Program-made: the position numbers and the translations under genes
Notes under the pieces: model-generated
Told to the model about the DNA's origin: nothing
The model's database searches: none
What the model saw: the letters and a program-made list of their open reading frames with translations, nothing else
Part shown: positions 9,489-20,040 of the stretch, in pieces
Layout of the letters: each line of letters opens with the position of its first letter
Position numbering within the stretch: position 1 is the stretch's first letter
Assembly: GCA_028564675.1 (NCBI GenBank)
Contig: JAOVVO010000003.1
Coordinates: 434,001-498,000, forward strand
From: Onchocerca lupi
Taxonomy: Eukaryota > Nematoda > Chromadorea > Rhabditida > Onchocercidae
Direction of reading: 5' to 3'
Length of the DNA: 64,000 nucleotides

Positions 9489-12400
9489 TCAACCTAAACA
9501 CATAAGCTTAGTATTACCACCAAATGCTGTAGTATTGATACTTATAACCTTTTCTGTAGAAAAACGTTGCAAATAATCAGGACCACCAGCTTTTGGTCCA
9601 GTGCCGGATAATCCCCTACCGCCAAACGGTTGTACACCAACTACTGCACCTATCTGATTGCGATTTATGTATACATTTCCAACTGATACTTTCTTACTTA
9701 TTAAGTTGATTTGGCTTTGTATGCGGCTCTGCAAAGAAAACGTAAGTCCATATCCTGTGCTGTTTATGTCACTTATAACCTCACTTAATTGAGACTTATC
9801 AAAGCGTATAATATGCAAAATTGGGCCAAATATTTCCTGCTTTAATTGCGAAATTTTCTGCACCTCATAAATATATGGGGGAAAGAAATAACCACTATGA
9901 GAATTTATACTTATGGGTACCTTAGATAAAAGGTTTGAATTTTTGTCCATTGACATCTTTTTTGTATATTTAGTTAGTATATCAACAGATGCTTTATCAA
10001 TTACCGGACCAACATCAGTGCTGAGCTGCATTGGATCACCAATCTTTAATTCTTGAGCCGCATTGCATATCATCTTTATCTGTTTTTCTGCTATATCATC
10101 TTGAATGAATAGTACTCTAAGAGCAGAACAGCGTTGACCGCTACTTCGAAACGCGGAAAGTAAAACATCTGAAGTTACTTGCTCTAGGAGAGCTGAGCTG
10201 TCAACAATCATAGCATTTAATCCACCAGTTTCAGCGATAAGTGGTACAATAGGGCCATCTCTGCTAGCAAGCATTCTATTGATTATCTGAGCAGTTTGTA
10301 TTGAACCAGTAAAAGCTACACCGGAAATTCTATTATCTGGTACTAATATCTTGCTTAAATGTTGACCGTCTCCTGGAATAAAATGCAGTACATTTTTAGG
10401 TATTTTAGCTTCGTACAGTATTTTAACAGCTTCATAAGCAATAATTGGTGTTTGCTTCGCTGGCTTTGCCAGCACCACATTACCTGCTGCAAGTGCAGCC
10501 GAAACTTGTCCAATAAAGATAGAAAGTGGAAAACTCCACGGTGATATACATAAAAAAACTCCTCTACCTTCAAAAAAAATGAAATTATCTTCACCCGTTG
10601 GACCTGATAACTTTTTCCAGTTATTCAGTTTATTTTTTGCTATCATTGCATAGTAACGTAAAAAGTCAACTGCCTCTCTCACCTCTGCTACTGCATCAGG
10701 TAAAATCTTTCCTGTTTCCACAATCAGAATATAAATCAGCTTTCTCATCCTTTCTTCAAGTAAATCTGCAGCTCTTTCAAGGTACTCAGCACGTTCTTCT
10801 GCTGAAACATTCTGCCACTTAGCAAAAGCATTATGCGCTATTTCAAGAGCGTTCAAAGCCTGATTATTTGTTGTATTAGACACTTTCCCGATTATATTTT
10901 CTAAATGTGCTGGATTAATTGCTTTGGTAGACTCAGTACTGTCAAATAGTAATTCTCCGTTAATTACCGGTCCAACTTGCCATTTCTTTTTGCTAAGTTC
11001 TTTCATATCATTTACAAGTTGTGAAATTGTCACTGAATCACTAATATCAATACCTAAGGAATTCTTTCTTTCCTTTCCAAAAATATCTTGTGGCAACGGA
11101 ATGCTTGGATGAGGTTCATACTCTAAGCTTTTAGCTTTTTCTAATGGATCTGAAATTAACTCTTCGATTTTAATATTGGAATTATTTATTTGATGAACAA
11201 ATGAACTGTTAGCTCCATTTTCAAGAAGGCGTCTAATAAGGTACGGCAATAAGTCACTATGTTTACCAATTGGAGCGTATACGCGGCAATTAATACTTGT
11301 TGCAAGTTCTGACATTGCATAATCATACAAGCGCTTACCCATTCCATGTAAGCGCTGAAACTCAAATCCAGGGTGGTTTTTATCGGCAAGTTCCATTATA
11401 GTAGCAAAAGTGTAAGCATTATGAGTTCCAAAGCATGGATAAAAATGGCTTGCTTTGTTTAAAAGTTTCTGTGCGCAAGCAAGGTAGCACACATCTGTAT
11501 AGCTTTTTCTAGTAAATACTGGATACCCAATTAATCCTAATTCCTGTGTGTGTTTAATTTCTGAGTCCCAATATGCTCCTTTCACAAGTTTTACCATAAT
11601 TTTATGTTTTGATCGAATAGCAATATCTTCAATAAAATCAAGAACAGATAAAGCACGTTTTTGATATGCTTGTACAGCAAAACCAAGTCCGTGCCACTGA
11701 GAAAGCGATTCATTAAGACGCAATTGCTCGAATAAGATTAGTGACATCTCAAGTCTTTCTGATTCTTCTGCATCTATACACAATGAAATGTTATATTTCT
11801 TTGCTTCATGGCAAAGCTTCAACACCTTAATTCTTAATTCTTCAGCTACATTATCAAATTGGCTGAATTCATAACGTGGGTGCAATGAAGATAATTTGAT
11901 CGAAATTCCATGAGATTTAAAGCAATTACTAGTATCAGTAGACATGCCTATGGCTTTTATTGAATGCATACAGGAATTAAAATATTCTTCTGCATTCTCA
12001 GTTGTGCAAACAGTTTTACCAATCATATCAAAAGAGCATAAATATCTGCTGTGATCATCTGATTTTATACTTTCTAATGCTTTTTCTATAGTCTCCCCAA
12101 TAATAAAGTGCTTACCAAGCATTAACATCGCTTGTTTTACTGCTTTGCGGATTACTGGCTCCCCTAAATTTTTAAGTAACCTAGAAATTGCATGATAGAA
12201 TTTTGGATCTTCTCCGTTTCTTCTCAGAATATTGCTTCCTATCACTAAACTCCACGTAGAAGCATTGATAAACAATGAAGAAGAACGCCCTAAGTGTTTA
12301 CTCCATTCTTGATTAGCGATTTTATCTTTGATTAGTTGGTTTATTGTATAATCATCTGGTATTCTAAGTAGTGATTCAACAATACACATTAGCGCCACTC

Positions 12401-12629
12401 CTTCATCGTTGGAAAATGAGTACTGCTGCATAAAAGAATCTATGATACCTAGCTTATTACCTTTAATTTTCTCGATAACTTGCTTTGCAATATTGTAAAT
12501 TCTGTTTCTTGAATCAGCCGAAAGTTCTATCTTTTCTACAAGATAACGCACACAGTTTCTTTCATCAGTACGGTAAAATCCCTGCAAACGCTTTCGCAGC
12601 TCGTTAGGTTCTTGTATAGAACTGATCAT
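9489..12629 (-). CDS. putA: Bifunctional proline dehydrogenase / delta-1-pyrroline-5-carboxylate dehydrogenase
   Basis: A 1046-residue PutA that oxidises proline to glutamate in two steps with FAD then NAD. The proline dehydrogenase barrel covers about residues 180-490 (MVKLVKGAYWDSEIKHTQ, and RRLLENGANSSFV closing it). The aldehyde dehydrogenase domain covers about 530-1030, with catalytic Glu in AETGG near 800 and catalytic Cys in SSGQRCSALRVL near 832. There is no N-terminal ribbon-helix-helix DNA-binding domain, so it should not repress its own gene as enteric PutA does. The glutamate made can feed the TCA cycle through 2-oxoglutarate; acnA lies next door on the same strand. Confidence 0.96.
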   Translation of the reverse strand: MISSIQEPNELRKRLQGFYRTDERNCVRYLVEKIELSADSRNRIYNIAKQVIEKIKGNKLGIIDSFMQQYSFSNDEGVALMCIVESLLRIPDDYTINQLIKDKIANQEWSKHLGRSSSLFINASTWSLVIGSNILRRNGEDPKFYHAISRLLKNLGEPVIRKAVKQAMLMLGKHFIIGETIEKALESIKSDDHSRYLCSFDMIGKTVCTTENAEEYFNSCMHSIKAIGMSTDTSNCFKSHGISIKLSSLHPRYEFSQFDNVAEELRIKVLKLCHEAKKYNISLCIDAEESERLEMSLILFEQLRLNESLSQWHGLGFAVQAYQKRALSVLDFIEDIAIRSKHKIMVKLVKGAYWDSEIKHTQELGLIGYPVFTRKSYTDVCYLACAQKLLNKASHFYPCFGTHNAYTFATIMELADKNHPGFEFQRLHGMGKRLYDYAMSELATSINCRVYAPIGKHSDLLPYLIRRLLENGANSSFVHQINNSNIKIEELISDPLEKAKSLEYEPHPSIPLPQDIFGKERKNSLGIDISDSVTISQLVNDMKELSKKKWQVGPVINGELLFDSTESTKAINPAHLENIIGKVSNTTNNQALNALEIAHNAFAKWQNVSAEERAEYLERAADLLEERMRKLIYILIVETGKILPDAVAEVREAVDFLRYYAMIAKNKLNNWKKLSGPTGEDNFIFFEGRGVFLCISPWSFPLSIFIGQVSAALAAGNVVLAKPAKQTPIIAYEAVKILYEAKIPKNVLHFIPGDGQHLSKILVPDNRISGVAFTGSIQTAQIINRMLASRDGPIVPLIAETGGLNAMIVDSSALLEQVTSDVLLSAFRSSGQRCSALRVLFIQDDIAEKQIKMICNAAQELKIGDPMQLSTDVGPVIDKASVDILTKYTKKMSMDKNSNLLSKVPISINSHSGYFFPPYIYEVQKISQLKQEIFGPILHIIRFDKSQLSEVISDINSTGYGLTFSLQSRIQSQINLISKKVSVGNVYINRNQIGAVVGVQPFGGRGLSGTGPKAGGPDYLQRFSTEKVISINTTAFGGNTKLMCLG

Positions 12630-12739
12630 AATTACCTATAAAACACCTTTACTAATATAAGGCAAAATTATACCACAACTCCGCATAGAATAAACCTTTA
12701 TTTATATAAAAGGCTAGAACCGAATAAAAAGTTTAGTAA

Positions 12740-15364
12740 TTACTCGATAACTTTGCTAGGTCGAGAAGAATGTGTAAGTATGTAGTTTAATATTCCACCA
12801 CTCATTAAATACTTTAATTCAGTTGCAGTTTGCACGCAGCATTTGAGTTGAATTAATTGTTCTGAATTATCTTTTCTTTTGATAACGCATTTTAGATTTC
12901 CGTTTGGCACTATTTTGCCTTCTATGTCTATTATTTCACTACCGCAAAATGTCTTTCTAGTTATTCCGCTTTGAAATATAACTGGAAGAACACCCATACC
13001 AATTAAGTTGGACCTGTGTATGTGCTCGAAGCTCTCTGCAATTACAGCTTTAACTCCCAGTAATGCAGTGCCCTTTGCTGCCCAATCTCTACTTGAACCT
13101 GTACCATATTCTTTTCCTGCAATAACAATTAATGGGACAGCTTCTTTCTTATAGCGCATTGCCACATCAAAAATTGGCATGGTTTCTTGAGAGGGAATAT
13201 GCTTTGTGTATCCACCGTTGATACTCACCATTTCATTTTTTATTTTGATATTAGCAAAGGTTGCACGCATCATCACGTTATGGTTACCACGACGAGATCC
13301 ATATGAATTAAAATCTTGTGGTTCAATCTCAAGATCTTTTAAATATATGCCCGCAGGACTATTTAAGGCAATATCTCCAGCAGGAGAAATGTGATCAGTG
13401 GTTATGCTATCACCAAATATTGCTAGTATCTGCGCGTTTTTTATGTTAATTACATTGCTTTTATCACTCTTTATTGATAAACTAACAAAATAAGGAGGAT
13501 TTTGTATATAAGTGCTTCTTGTGTCCCAGCTATAGATTTCACTTTTTCTACATTTTATTTTTTGCCAATACTCATTACCAGAAAAAACATTCTTATACTT
13601 TTGGATGAACATTTCACGTGTTACAACACTTCTAATACAGTTTTCAATTTCACTGTTTGTTGGCCATAAATCTTTTAGATAAACGTTGTTTCCCTCTTTA
13701 TTTTTACATATAGGATCTTTTGTTAGATCAATTCGTACAGTACCTGCAAGTGCATATATAACAACAAGCAGCGGAGATGCTAAGTAGTTAGCTTTGGCTA
13801 AAGGATGAATTCTTCCTTCAAAATTACGATTACCAGATAAAACTGCAGTGACAGTTAAGTTTTTGCTTTTTATATCATCTTCTATATCTTTATCAAGTGG
13901 ACCGGAATTCCCAATGCAAGTTGTACAGCCATACCCAACTAAATTAAAACCTAAAGCATTTAGATCTTCTTGTAATCCTGATTTTTCTAAATACTCCGTT
14001 ACAACTTGTGATCCTGGGGCAAGAGAAGTTTTAACCCAAGGCTTTGATTTTATTCCAAGTTTGACTGCATTACGCGCTACAAGACCAGCAGCAATCATCG
14101 TGCTTGGATTTGAGGTATTGGTGCAGCTGGTTATTGCAGCAATAACCACACTTCCGTCTTGAAGTTTATCGCTTTTCTCTAGTCTACTAACTGGAAACGA
14201 TTGAGAAAAAGATTCTGAAATTTGTGAAAGAAAAACTTTGTCTTGTGGTCTTTTAGGACCGGCCATTACTGGTTTTACACTTGATAAATCAAGCTCCAAC
14301 ATGTCAAAAAACGCTAACTCGTTACTGTTTCGCAACAATCCTTGTTCTTTTGCATAGACTTCAACTAACTTAATTAACTCTTCTGGCCTTCCAGTTAAAT
14401 TTAAATAATCTAGTGTTTTTTGATCAATTGGGAAAAACCCACAAGTTGCACCATATTCTGGAGCCATATTAGCTATGGTTGCTCTGTCTTCTATAGATAA
14501 ATGATCCAACCCACTACCATAAAATTCTACAAACTTGCCAACAACACCTTTTTTTCTCAAGATATTTGTAATTGTCAGTACTAGATCAGTTGCAGTTACT
14601 CCTTCTGAGAGTTTCCCGATTAATTTAAATCCCACTACCTCTGGGATCACCATGCTAATTGGTTGATCAAGCATTACAGATTCAGCTTCTATTCCACCAA
14701 CACCCCAACCAAGAATTGATAAACTATTAACCATAGTAGTGTGGCTATCTGTACCGACTACAGTATCAGGGTATACAACCCCATTTTTGCTACACACAAC
14801 TTGTGCCAAATACTCAATATTCACTTGGTGACAAATTCCTGTTCCAGGTGGCACTACTCTAAAATTTTTAAAGGACGACTCTCCCCACTTTAAAAACTTA
14901 TACCTCTCCAAATTTCTTTTTACTTCCAATTCAACATTTTTATTAAACGCAGAAATGCTTCCGTAACTGTCTACTTGAACAGAATGGTCAATTACAAGAT
15001 CAACAGGCACGGATGGATTTATTTTACTTGGGTCACCTCCACTTTTTTTTATATAACTACGCATTGAAGCTAAATCAACAATAGCAGGAACTCCTGTAAA
15101 ATCTTGCATCAACACTCTTGCCGGTTTGTAGCTAATTTCATGGTTAACGTGTTTTTCTACACAACTTGCTAGTATTTTTATGTCATCAAATCTTACATTT
15201 ACTCCATCTTCGTTACGTAATAAATTCTCGAGTAAGACCTTTAATGAGCAAGGCAGTTTAGTTAGATCTATTCCTAAAAATTCACCGGCAGCGTTGAGGC
15301 TAAAGTAGCTATACAACTTTTTGTTGATGTTTAAAACTGTTTTTGAGTTTAAAGAATTATTCAT
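12740..15364 (-). CDS. acnA: Aconitate hydratase A
   Basis: An 874-residue [4Fe-4S] aconitase of the AcnA/IRP1 type, which interconverts citrate and isocitrate. The cluster-binding cysteines are in TSCTNTSNPSTM near 416 and GYGCTTCIGNSGPL near 481. The C-terminal swivel domain has YGSRRGNHNVMMRATFAN and the substrate-binding block GKEYGTGSSRDWAAKG. Length is normal for the family (about 890). It is 110 bases upstream of putA on the same strand, so the two may be co-transcribed. Confidence 0.97.
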   Translation of the reverse strand: MNNSLNSKTVLNINKKLYSYFSLNAAGEFLGIDLTKLPCSLKVLLENLLRNEDGVNVRFDDIKILASCVEKHVNHEISYKPARVLMQDFTGVPAIVDLASMRSYIKKSGGDPSKINPSVPVDLVIDHSVQVDSYGSISAFNKNVELEVKRNLERYKFLKWGESSFKNFRVVPPGTGICHQVNIEYLAQVVCSKNGVVYPDTVVGTDSHTTMVNSLSILGWGVGGIEAESVMLDQPISMVIPEVVGFKLIGKLSEGVTATDLVLTITNILRKKGVVGKFVEFYGSGLDHLSIEDRATIANMAPEYGATCGFFPIDQKTLDYLNLTGRPEELIKLVEVYAKEQGLLRNSNELAFFDMLELDLSSVKPVMAGPKRPQDKVFLSQISESFSQSFPVSRLEKSDKLQDGSVVIAAITSCTNTSNPSTMIAAGLVARNAVKLGIKSKPWVKTSLAPGSQVVTEYLEKSGLQEDLNALGFNLVGYGCTTCIGNSGPLDKDIEDDIKSKNLTVTAVLSGNRNFEGRIHPLAKANYLASPLLVVIYALAGTVRIDLTKDPICKNKEGNNVYLKDLWPTNSEIENCIRSVVTREMFIQKYKNVFSGNEYWQKIKCRKSEIYSWDTRSTYIQNPPYFVSLSIKSDKSNVINIKNAQILAIFGDSITTDHISPAGDIALNSPAGIYLKDLEIEPQDFNSYGSRRGNHNVMMRATFANIKIKNEMVSINGGYTKHIPSQETMPIFDVAMRYKKEAVPLIVIAGKEYGTGSSRDWAAKGTALLGVKAVIAESFEHIHRSNLIGMGVLPVIFQSGITRKTFCGSEIIDIEGKIVPNGNLKCVIKRKDNSEQLIQLKCCVQTATELKYLMSGGILNYILTHSSRPSKVIE

Positions 15365-16244
15365 CTCGTATAACCATTATTTAAATGAAAAAGATCGCGA
15401 TCTTGGTGTCATCATAAAATGGTATAAATTCTTCTATATCTTAGTAAAATAAGTATAATTACTAATTTATCATGCAGTTGGTGCTTAATAAGCTATCATC
15501 TGCTACAAAAACTTTAGGAATAAACATCATGATTGTCAATAATAGACTGGGGTAGACCTGCCTAAAATAGGCATCACTTTATGCGAAGTTTGGTAAAGAA
15601 AAATTTGCAGTAGCAGGATAGCATGGAAGTGTATTGGATACGAAAGCTACTTAATGAGTCTCATTGTTTTTTTCATCATAAAGTTGAAATTATTTACTTA
15701 TTTTTGCAATTTTGTAGTGAATTGGTGATAAAAAACTTAATATATTTGATATATGTCATGTTTAATTTTTTGTATTATGTACGTCGTATATCTTTATAAA
15801 ACACTAGCCTTTTGCAGGCTAAAGATACCTTTATAGTATTTTTAGACAGAAAAAACATTAAATAGATATAATGAGAATTAGAGTACTAGCTGTTTTATTT
15901 TAGGTCCATTTTATTTTTTTGCTTAGTAAGCCCCTTAATGTCTATAGTTTAGGCTAGTTGCGTTTAAAATGCAGTTAAATATAGCGCTTAGAACAAAGAC
16001 GTCAATATTTTGAAGTTAATAAATAATTAGCTGCCTATGATTTTTTTTGCCTTTTTTCATCTGATAAATTTTTTAAAAGCAATTCATGAACGAATGTTTG
16101 TTCTTATAATAAGAATAAATAGTCATCTTTATGATAACAATATTTAACAATTAGATTTTGTATTCGAGATAAAATTATGTCTTGAAAAAGTTAAGTTTTA
16201 GTGTTATAGAATATAGATTCCGCACTCAAATTTTTATAATAACT
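15365..16244. other. Long intergenic stretch with a diverged repeat copy
   Basis: About 880 bases between the divergent acnA and cysteine desulfurase genes. No coding frame is recognisable. Bases about 15745-15950 resemble 19635-19810: in both a tgtttaatt block is followed by a ...atctttat block and then a T-rich block ending in a ggtaagc/agtaagc-like motif. Promoters for both genes are expected here but none was pinned down. An iscR regulator, often found before iscS, is absent. Confidence 0.4.
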
Positions 16245-17492
16245 ATGAATGTAAAGGATGAGAAAACACACAATACTGAGGTAAAGTTACCGATATTTCT
16301 TGATTACCAATCTACTACTAAAGTAGACCCCCGTGTTCTAGAGGTGATGATACCTTATTTTGGTGAATTTAGTAATGCACATTCCCGTAGCCATTTGTTC
16401 GGTTGGATTGCTGAAGAAGCAGTGGGGAAAGCGAGGAAGCATATTGCGGATCTAGTAAACGCAGATAGTAAGGAAATTGTCTTTACTTCAGGTGCAACCG
16501 AGTCAAACAATATGGCGATTAAAGGTGTTGCTCACTTTTATAAGAATAAAGGGGATCATATAATAACCGTCTGCACAGAGCATAAGTGCGTTTTGGATTC
16601 TTGTCGGCACCTAGAAAGTGAAGGCTTTAAAGTTACATATTTGCCTGTTAAGCAAAATGGAATTATCGATTTATCGAAGCTAAAAAAAGCAATTACTGAC
16701 AGAACAATTCTGGTTTCAGTGATGATGGTAAATAATGAAATTGGAGTAGTGCAACCTATTAAAGAAATTGGTGCGATATGTAGAAAGCATAATGTATTTT
16801 TTCACACAGATGCTGCCCAAAGCTTTGGAAAAGTGCCAATTGATGTTAATGAAATGAACATTGATCTCATGAGCCTTTCTAGCCATAAAATTTATGGACC
16901 TATGGGAATAGGTGCATTATATGTTCGTAGAAAGAATCCTCGTGTTAGGTTAACACCATTGATTAGTGGTGGTGGGCAGGAAAGAGGTATGCGTTCTGGA
17001 ACAGTTCCAACTCCTCTTTCGGTTGGTTTTGGTGAAGCAGCGCGTATTGCTAAAGAAGAAATGGAGGTAGAAGCAACCAAATTGGAAGAACTGAGAGATA
17101 TTTTGTATAACAAGATAAAAGAAGCATTTCCTGATGTTGTTTTAAATGGCGATTATGAAAACAGAATTCCTGGCAATTTAAACTTAAGTTTTCCCTATGT
17201 TGAAGGTGAATCTCTTATCATGGCAATCAAGGATTTAGCGGTAAGTTCTGGTTCTGCATGTACATCTGCATCTCTTGAGCCTTCTTACGTTATACGATCA
17301 CTAAATAATGGTCATGACCTTGAGCATTCATCAATTAGATTTGGTCTTGGCCGGTTTACAACTAAAGATGAAATTTTATACGCAGCGGATCTTGTCGCTA
17401 AGAATGTTGGGCGGCTAAGAGAAATGAGCCCGCTTTGGGAAATGGTGCAGGAAGGAGTAGATTTAAGCACCGTAAAATGGGACTTTCATTAA
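16245..17492 (+). CDS. iscS: Cysteine desulfurase (IscS type)
   Basis: A PLP enzyme of about 415 residues that takes sulfur from cysteine for Fe-S clusters and tRNA thiolation. The PLP lysine is in [15 protein letters not shown] near 213. The active-site persulfide cysteine is in [16 protein letters not shown] near 338. The C-terminus ([11 protein letters not shown]) matches IscS. The frame extends upstream to a TTG at 16182, but the ATG at 16245 gives the family's usual N-terminus, so it is chosen. No iscU, hscA, hscB or fdx lies nearby, so it is detached from the rest of the isc system. Confidence 0.93.
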   Translation: MNVKDEKTHNTEVKLPIFLDYQSTTKVDPRVLEVMIPYFGEFSNAHSRSHLFGWIAEEAVGKARKHIADLVNADSKEIVFTSGATESNNMAIKGVAHFYKNKGDHIITVCTEHKCVLDSCRHLESEGFKVTYLPVKQNGIIDLSKLKKAITDRTILVSVMMVNNEIGVVQPIKEIGAICRKHNVFFHTDAAQSFGKVPIDVNEMNIDLMSLSSHKIYGPMGIGALYVRRKNPRVRLTPLISGGGQERGMRSGTVPTPLSVGFGEAARIAKEEMEVEATKLEELRDILYNKIKEAFPDVVLNGDYENRIPGNLNLSFPYVEGESLIMAIKDLAVSSGSACTSASLEPSYVIRSLNNGHDLEHSSIRFGLGRFTTKDEILYAADLVAKNVGRLREMSPLWEMVQEGVDLSTVKWDFH

Positions 17493-17939
17493 AATCCTAT
17501 TTAGCAGAACGGCAAGATAGAGAAAAGTAAGAAATCTAATGGTAAAAAAGGTTGATTCTTTTTTTTCAAGGAACGAAAGTGATAAGAGTTCAAGGAACTT
17601 AGCTTAGGATAAAAGATGGGGAAGTAGTTTTTAAAGTATTGTTCTCAACAGAGTGGTAAAATAGGTGTATAAAAGCAAGTTGTGGGGTTTTGTAGAAATT
17701 TAGGACAAAAATGAAGGTAAATAAAAGTTTAATGATATTGGAAAGTATTAAAGATATGCTATATAGGATTAATCTTTTAAAAAACTTCGATATAAGAAAA
17801 ATAAAAATATTCTCATCTATCCTATTTTTCAAAACGATATCTCAGGCTTCATTAATGTTAAATTAACATAAAAAGTTGAGTTTCCACAGCATCATTATAA
17901 ATCTTAAAATCGTTTCTGTGATAAGCAAAGTATTGTTAA
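17493..17939. other. Intergenic stretch between iscS and Rpn relic
   Basis: About 450 bases, purine-rich on the plus strand, with no credible reading frame. It could hold the lost N-terminal part of the Rpn relic that follows, but no recognisable piece was found. Confidence 0.35.
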
Positions 17940-18396
17940 TGTTTTTTGTAAGGTGGTGTTCACGAAAAACAGATAAATTGTGGAGATGCACTCTCTGGGA
18001 ATAAGAGCTTTGAAGATGTGCTCAACTTTGTGCTGCTAATGAATCTTATTTAAAGAACTTTCAATTTATCTTTATTGAGTTGCTTAAATTTACAAAAAAT
18101 GGAGTAGAGTAATGAGAAAGCTCAATGAAGAGAAGAGATAGTTAGATAAGTTTTATTAAGATGAGGAAAATCAGTAACATATAAAGGTTAATAGAAGATA
18201 AAAATAGGTTAAAGTAGTTGTAGCTAAAAACTTACTTAAGGCCGGTGTTTCTGTAAATATTGTTGTTAAAATTACTGATGTTTCAGTGGATGAAATGAAA
18301 AAATTGCATAAAATGGGAATATATTTATTGATTGATACAAACGGACAAATTATATACTCCTTTTTCATAAGAATAAAATTTGAAGAGAAACTATAG
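17940..18396 (+). pseudogene. Decayed Rpn-family (PD-(D/E)XK) nuclease, C-terminal half
   Basis: Broken pieces in several frames match the order expected of Rpn recombination-promoting nucleases (formerly called transposase_31). A piece near 17970-18040 reads like GNKSFEDVLNFV. A piece near 18055-18100 reads IELLKFTK, the family's IELPKFxK block. The last frame (about 18211-18396) reads VVAKNLLKAGVSVNIVVKIT then VSVDEMKKL, the family's AKxLLkxGxxxxxIxxxTGLSxxEI tail. Stops and frameshifts separate the pieces, so it is dead. The N-terminal nuclease core was not found. The identification rests on motif memory only. Confidence 0.6.
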
Positions 18397-18442
18397 AAAT
18401 GCTATAGATACTTACTTTTGTTAAGACAATCTTAGAGAAGGT

Positions 18443-19450
18443 ATGATGTTTAATTTTCCGAACACACGTTTAAGGCGTAGGCGTTCAAGTAAATGGGTTC
18501 GCAATTTAACGAGTGAAAGCGTTTTATCAGTGAATGATTTGATTTTTCCTCTTTTTGTTCATGACAGAAAAGAAACAACTGAATCAATTCCAGGTTTATC
18601 TGGCATGAAATGTTATTCAATAGATGGATTGGTTTCTGTAGCTCAAAAAGCTGAGGATTTGGGGATCAATGCTATCGCGATTTTTCCTGTAGTTGACAGT
18701 AAATTAAAATCTAAAAATGCTGAGGAAGCATATAATCAAGACAATTTAGTCTGCAAAGCAATTTATGCTGTAAAACTAAAAGTACCTGGTATCGGTGTTA
18801 TTGCAGATGTTGCACTAGATCCATATACTACTCATGGTCATGATGGCCTTTTAAAAGGGGATCTGATAGATGTGGAAAACGATGAAACTGTGTCAGTATT
18901 GTGTAAGCAAGCGCTCGCTTTAGCAAAAGCAGGATGTAATATAGTTGCTCCTTCTGATATGATGGATGGTAGAATAGGAAAAATAAGAAGGACATTAGAT
19001 GATAATAACTTTCAAGATGTGTTGATATTGTCTTATGCAGTAAAATACTGCTCAAGTTTCTATGCACCATTTAGACAAATTGTTGGTTCATGCATACCAT
19101 CAAATTTTATCGACAAAAGTAGTTATCAAATGGACTATAGAAATGCAAGAGAGACAATTTGTGAGATTGAAATGGACATAAATGAAGGTGCAGATCTTAT
19201 TATGATAAAACCAGGTATGCCATACTTAGATGTAATTAAAACAGCAAGTGATAAGTTTAATTTTCCGATTTTTGCTTATCAAGTAAGTGGTGAGTATGCA
19301 ATGATAAAAGCTGCAACAAATAACGGCTGGCTGAATTATGATAAAGTAATTTATGAGTCTTTAGTTGGCTTTAAACGTGCTGGTGCAAGCGCAATACTCA
19401 CCTATGCAGCACTTGATGTTGTAAAAATTTTAATGGCACAAAAGACCTAA
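18443..19450 (+). CDS. hemB: Delta-aminolevulinic acid dehydratase (porphobilinogen synthase)
   Basis: A 335-residue cytosolic TIM-barrel enzyme that condenses two 5-aminolevulinate molecules to porphobilinogen in haem synthesis. The catalytic lysines are in LSYAVKYCSSFYAPFR near 200 and MIKPGMPYLDVI near 255. Other family blocks are LRRRRSSKWVRNLTSE at the N-terminus and IADVALDPYTTHGHDG near 130. hemJ at 50501 acts later in the same pathway. The first ATG (MMFNF) is used. Confidence 0.96.
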   Translation: MMFNFPNTRLRRRRSSKWVRNLTSESVLSVNDLIFPLFVHDRKETTESIPGLSGMKCYSIDGLVSVAQKAEDLGINAIAIFPVVDSKLKSKNAEEAYNQDNLVCKAIYAVKLKVPGIGVIADVALDPYTTHGHDGLLKGDLIDVENDETVSVLCKQALALAKAGCNIVAPSDMMDGRIGKIRRTLDDNNFQDVLILSYAVKYCSSFYAPFRQIVGSCIPSNFIDKSSYQMDYRNARETICEIEMDINEGADLIMIKPGMPYLDVIKTASDKFNFPIFAYQVSGEYAMIKAATNNGWLNYDKVIYESLVGFKRAGASAILTYAALDVVKILMAQKT

Positions 19451-20040
19451 TATGACCTGTGTTTGCTGTAATAAATTAGTAGACTTCTTATATAGTTTTT
19501 GGCAGCACACTAAGTCTACATTTAATAGAAACAAAAAACTACTTAATAAACCTTCGTTCTAGCTTCCTTTACCTAAAACTAAGGTTATTTAGTTATTTTC
19601 AATTTATACAGGTTAAAGTAACAAAAGTATTGCATAGTTGATATGTCTTATGTTTAATTCTTTACACTATATGTGCTTAATATCTTTATTAATTTAATCT
19701 AGATTTTTAGGTTTTTATCTGTAGAGCTAAAATGCTAGTGTTTTTAAGCAAGTATTAATCAGGTTTTACCTTATCTTTTTTTTATTTGGTAAGCTTTTGA
19801 AGTGTTTGTAGCGAAAGTAATTTAAAAGAGGGGTCTCCCATAAAAAAAAAGATGTCATTCCACAGTGTTCATCATTTAAATGACATCTATGAAGATTTTT
19901 TAAGTTCTAAGTCTCGGTTTAGCTCGAGATCAGGCATTTAAGACATCAGAGCTGTACAGACTAGAGCGCGTTGAAAACTAATTAAAAACCTTAATTATAT
20001 AATTGACATTGGCTACAAAATTATGTAACAATAAAAGGGG
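19451..20040. other. Intergenic region with repeat remnants
   Basis: About 590 bases between the convergent hemB and dapA genes. It holds the second copy of the diverged block shared with 15745-15950, and a short hairpin listed separately. On the plus strand near 20002-20030, TTGACA stands 17 bases before TAACAA, but no plus-strand gene follows, so this is not called a promoter. Confidence 0.4.
19850..19888. repeat. Short inverted repeat, likely remnant of a palindromic repeat
   Basis: Ten-base arms agatgtcatt (19850-19859) and aatgacatct (19879-19888) form a perfect inverted repeat around a 19-base loop. The arm resembles the tgtcattcc end of Wolbachia-type palindromic repeats. It lies downstream of both hemB and dapA (convergent), so it could also serve as a terminator in either direction; the plus-strand side has no T-run. 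Confidence 0.5.

Noticed and set aside
17599..17832. 77-codon minus-strand frame after iscS
   Set aside because: Low-complexity Ile/Leu/Phe composition expected from AT-rich DNA and no recognised motif.
20002..20030. TTGACA-N17-TAACAA promoter-like pair on the plus strand
   Set aside because: It points into the 3' end of the minus-strand dapA gene, no plus-strand gene follows, and the -10 match is poor.
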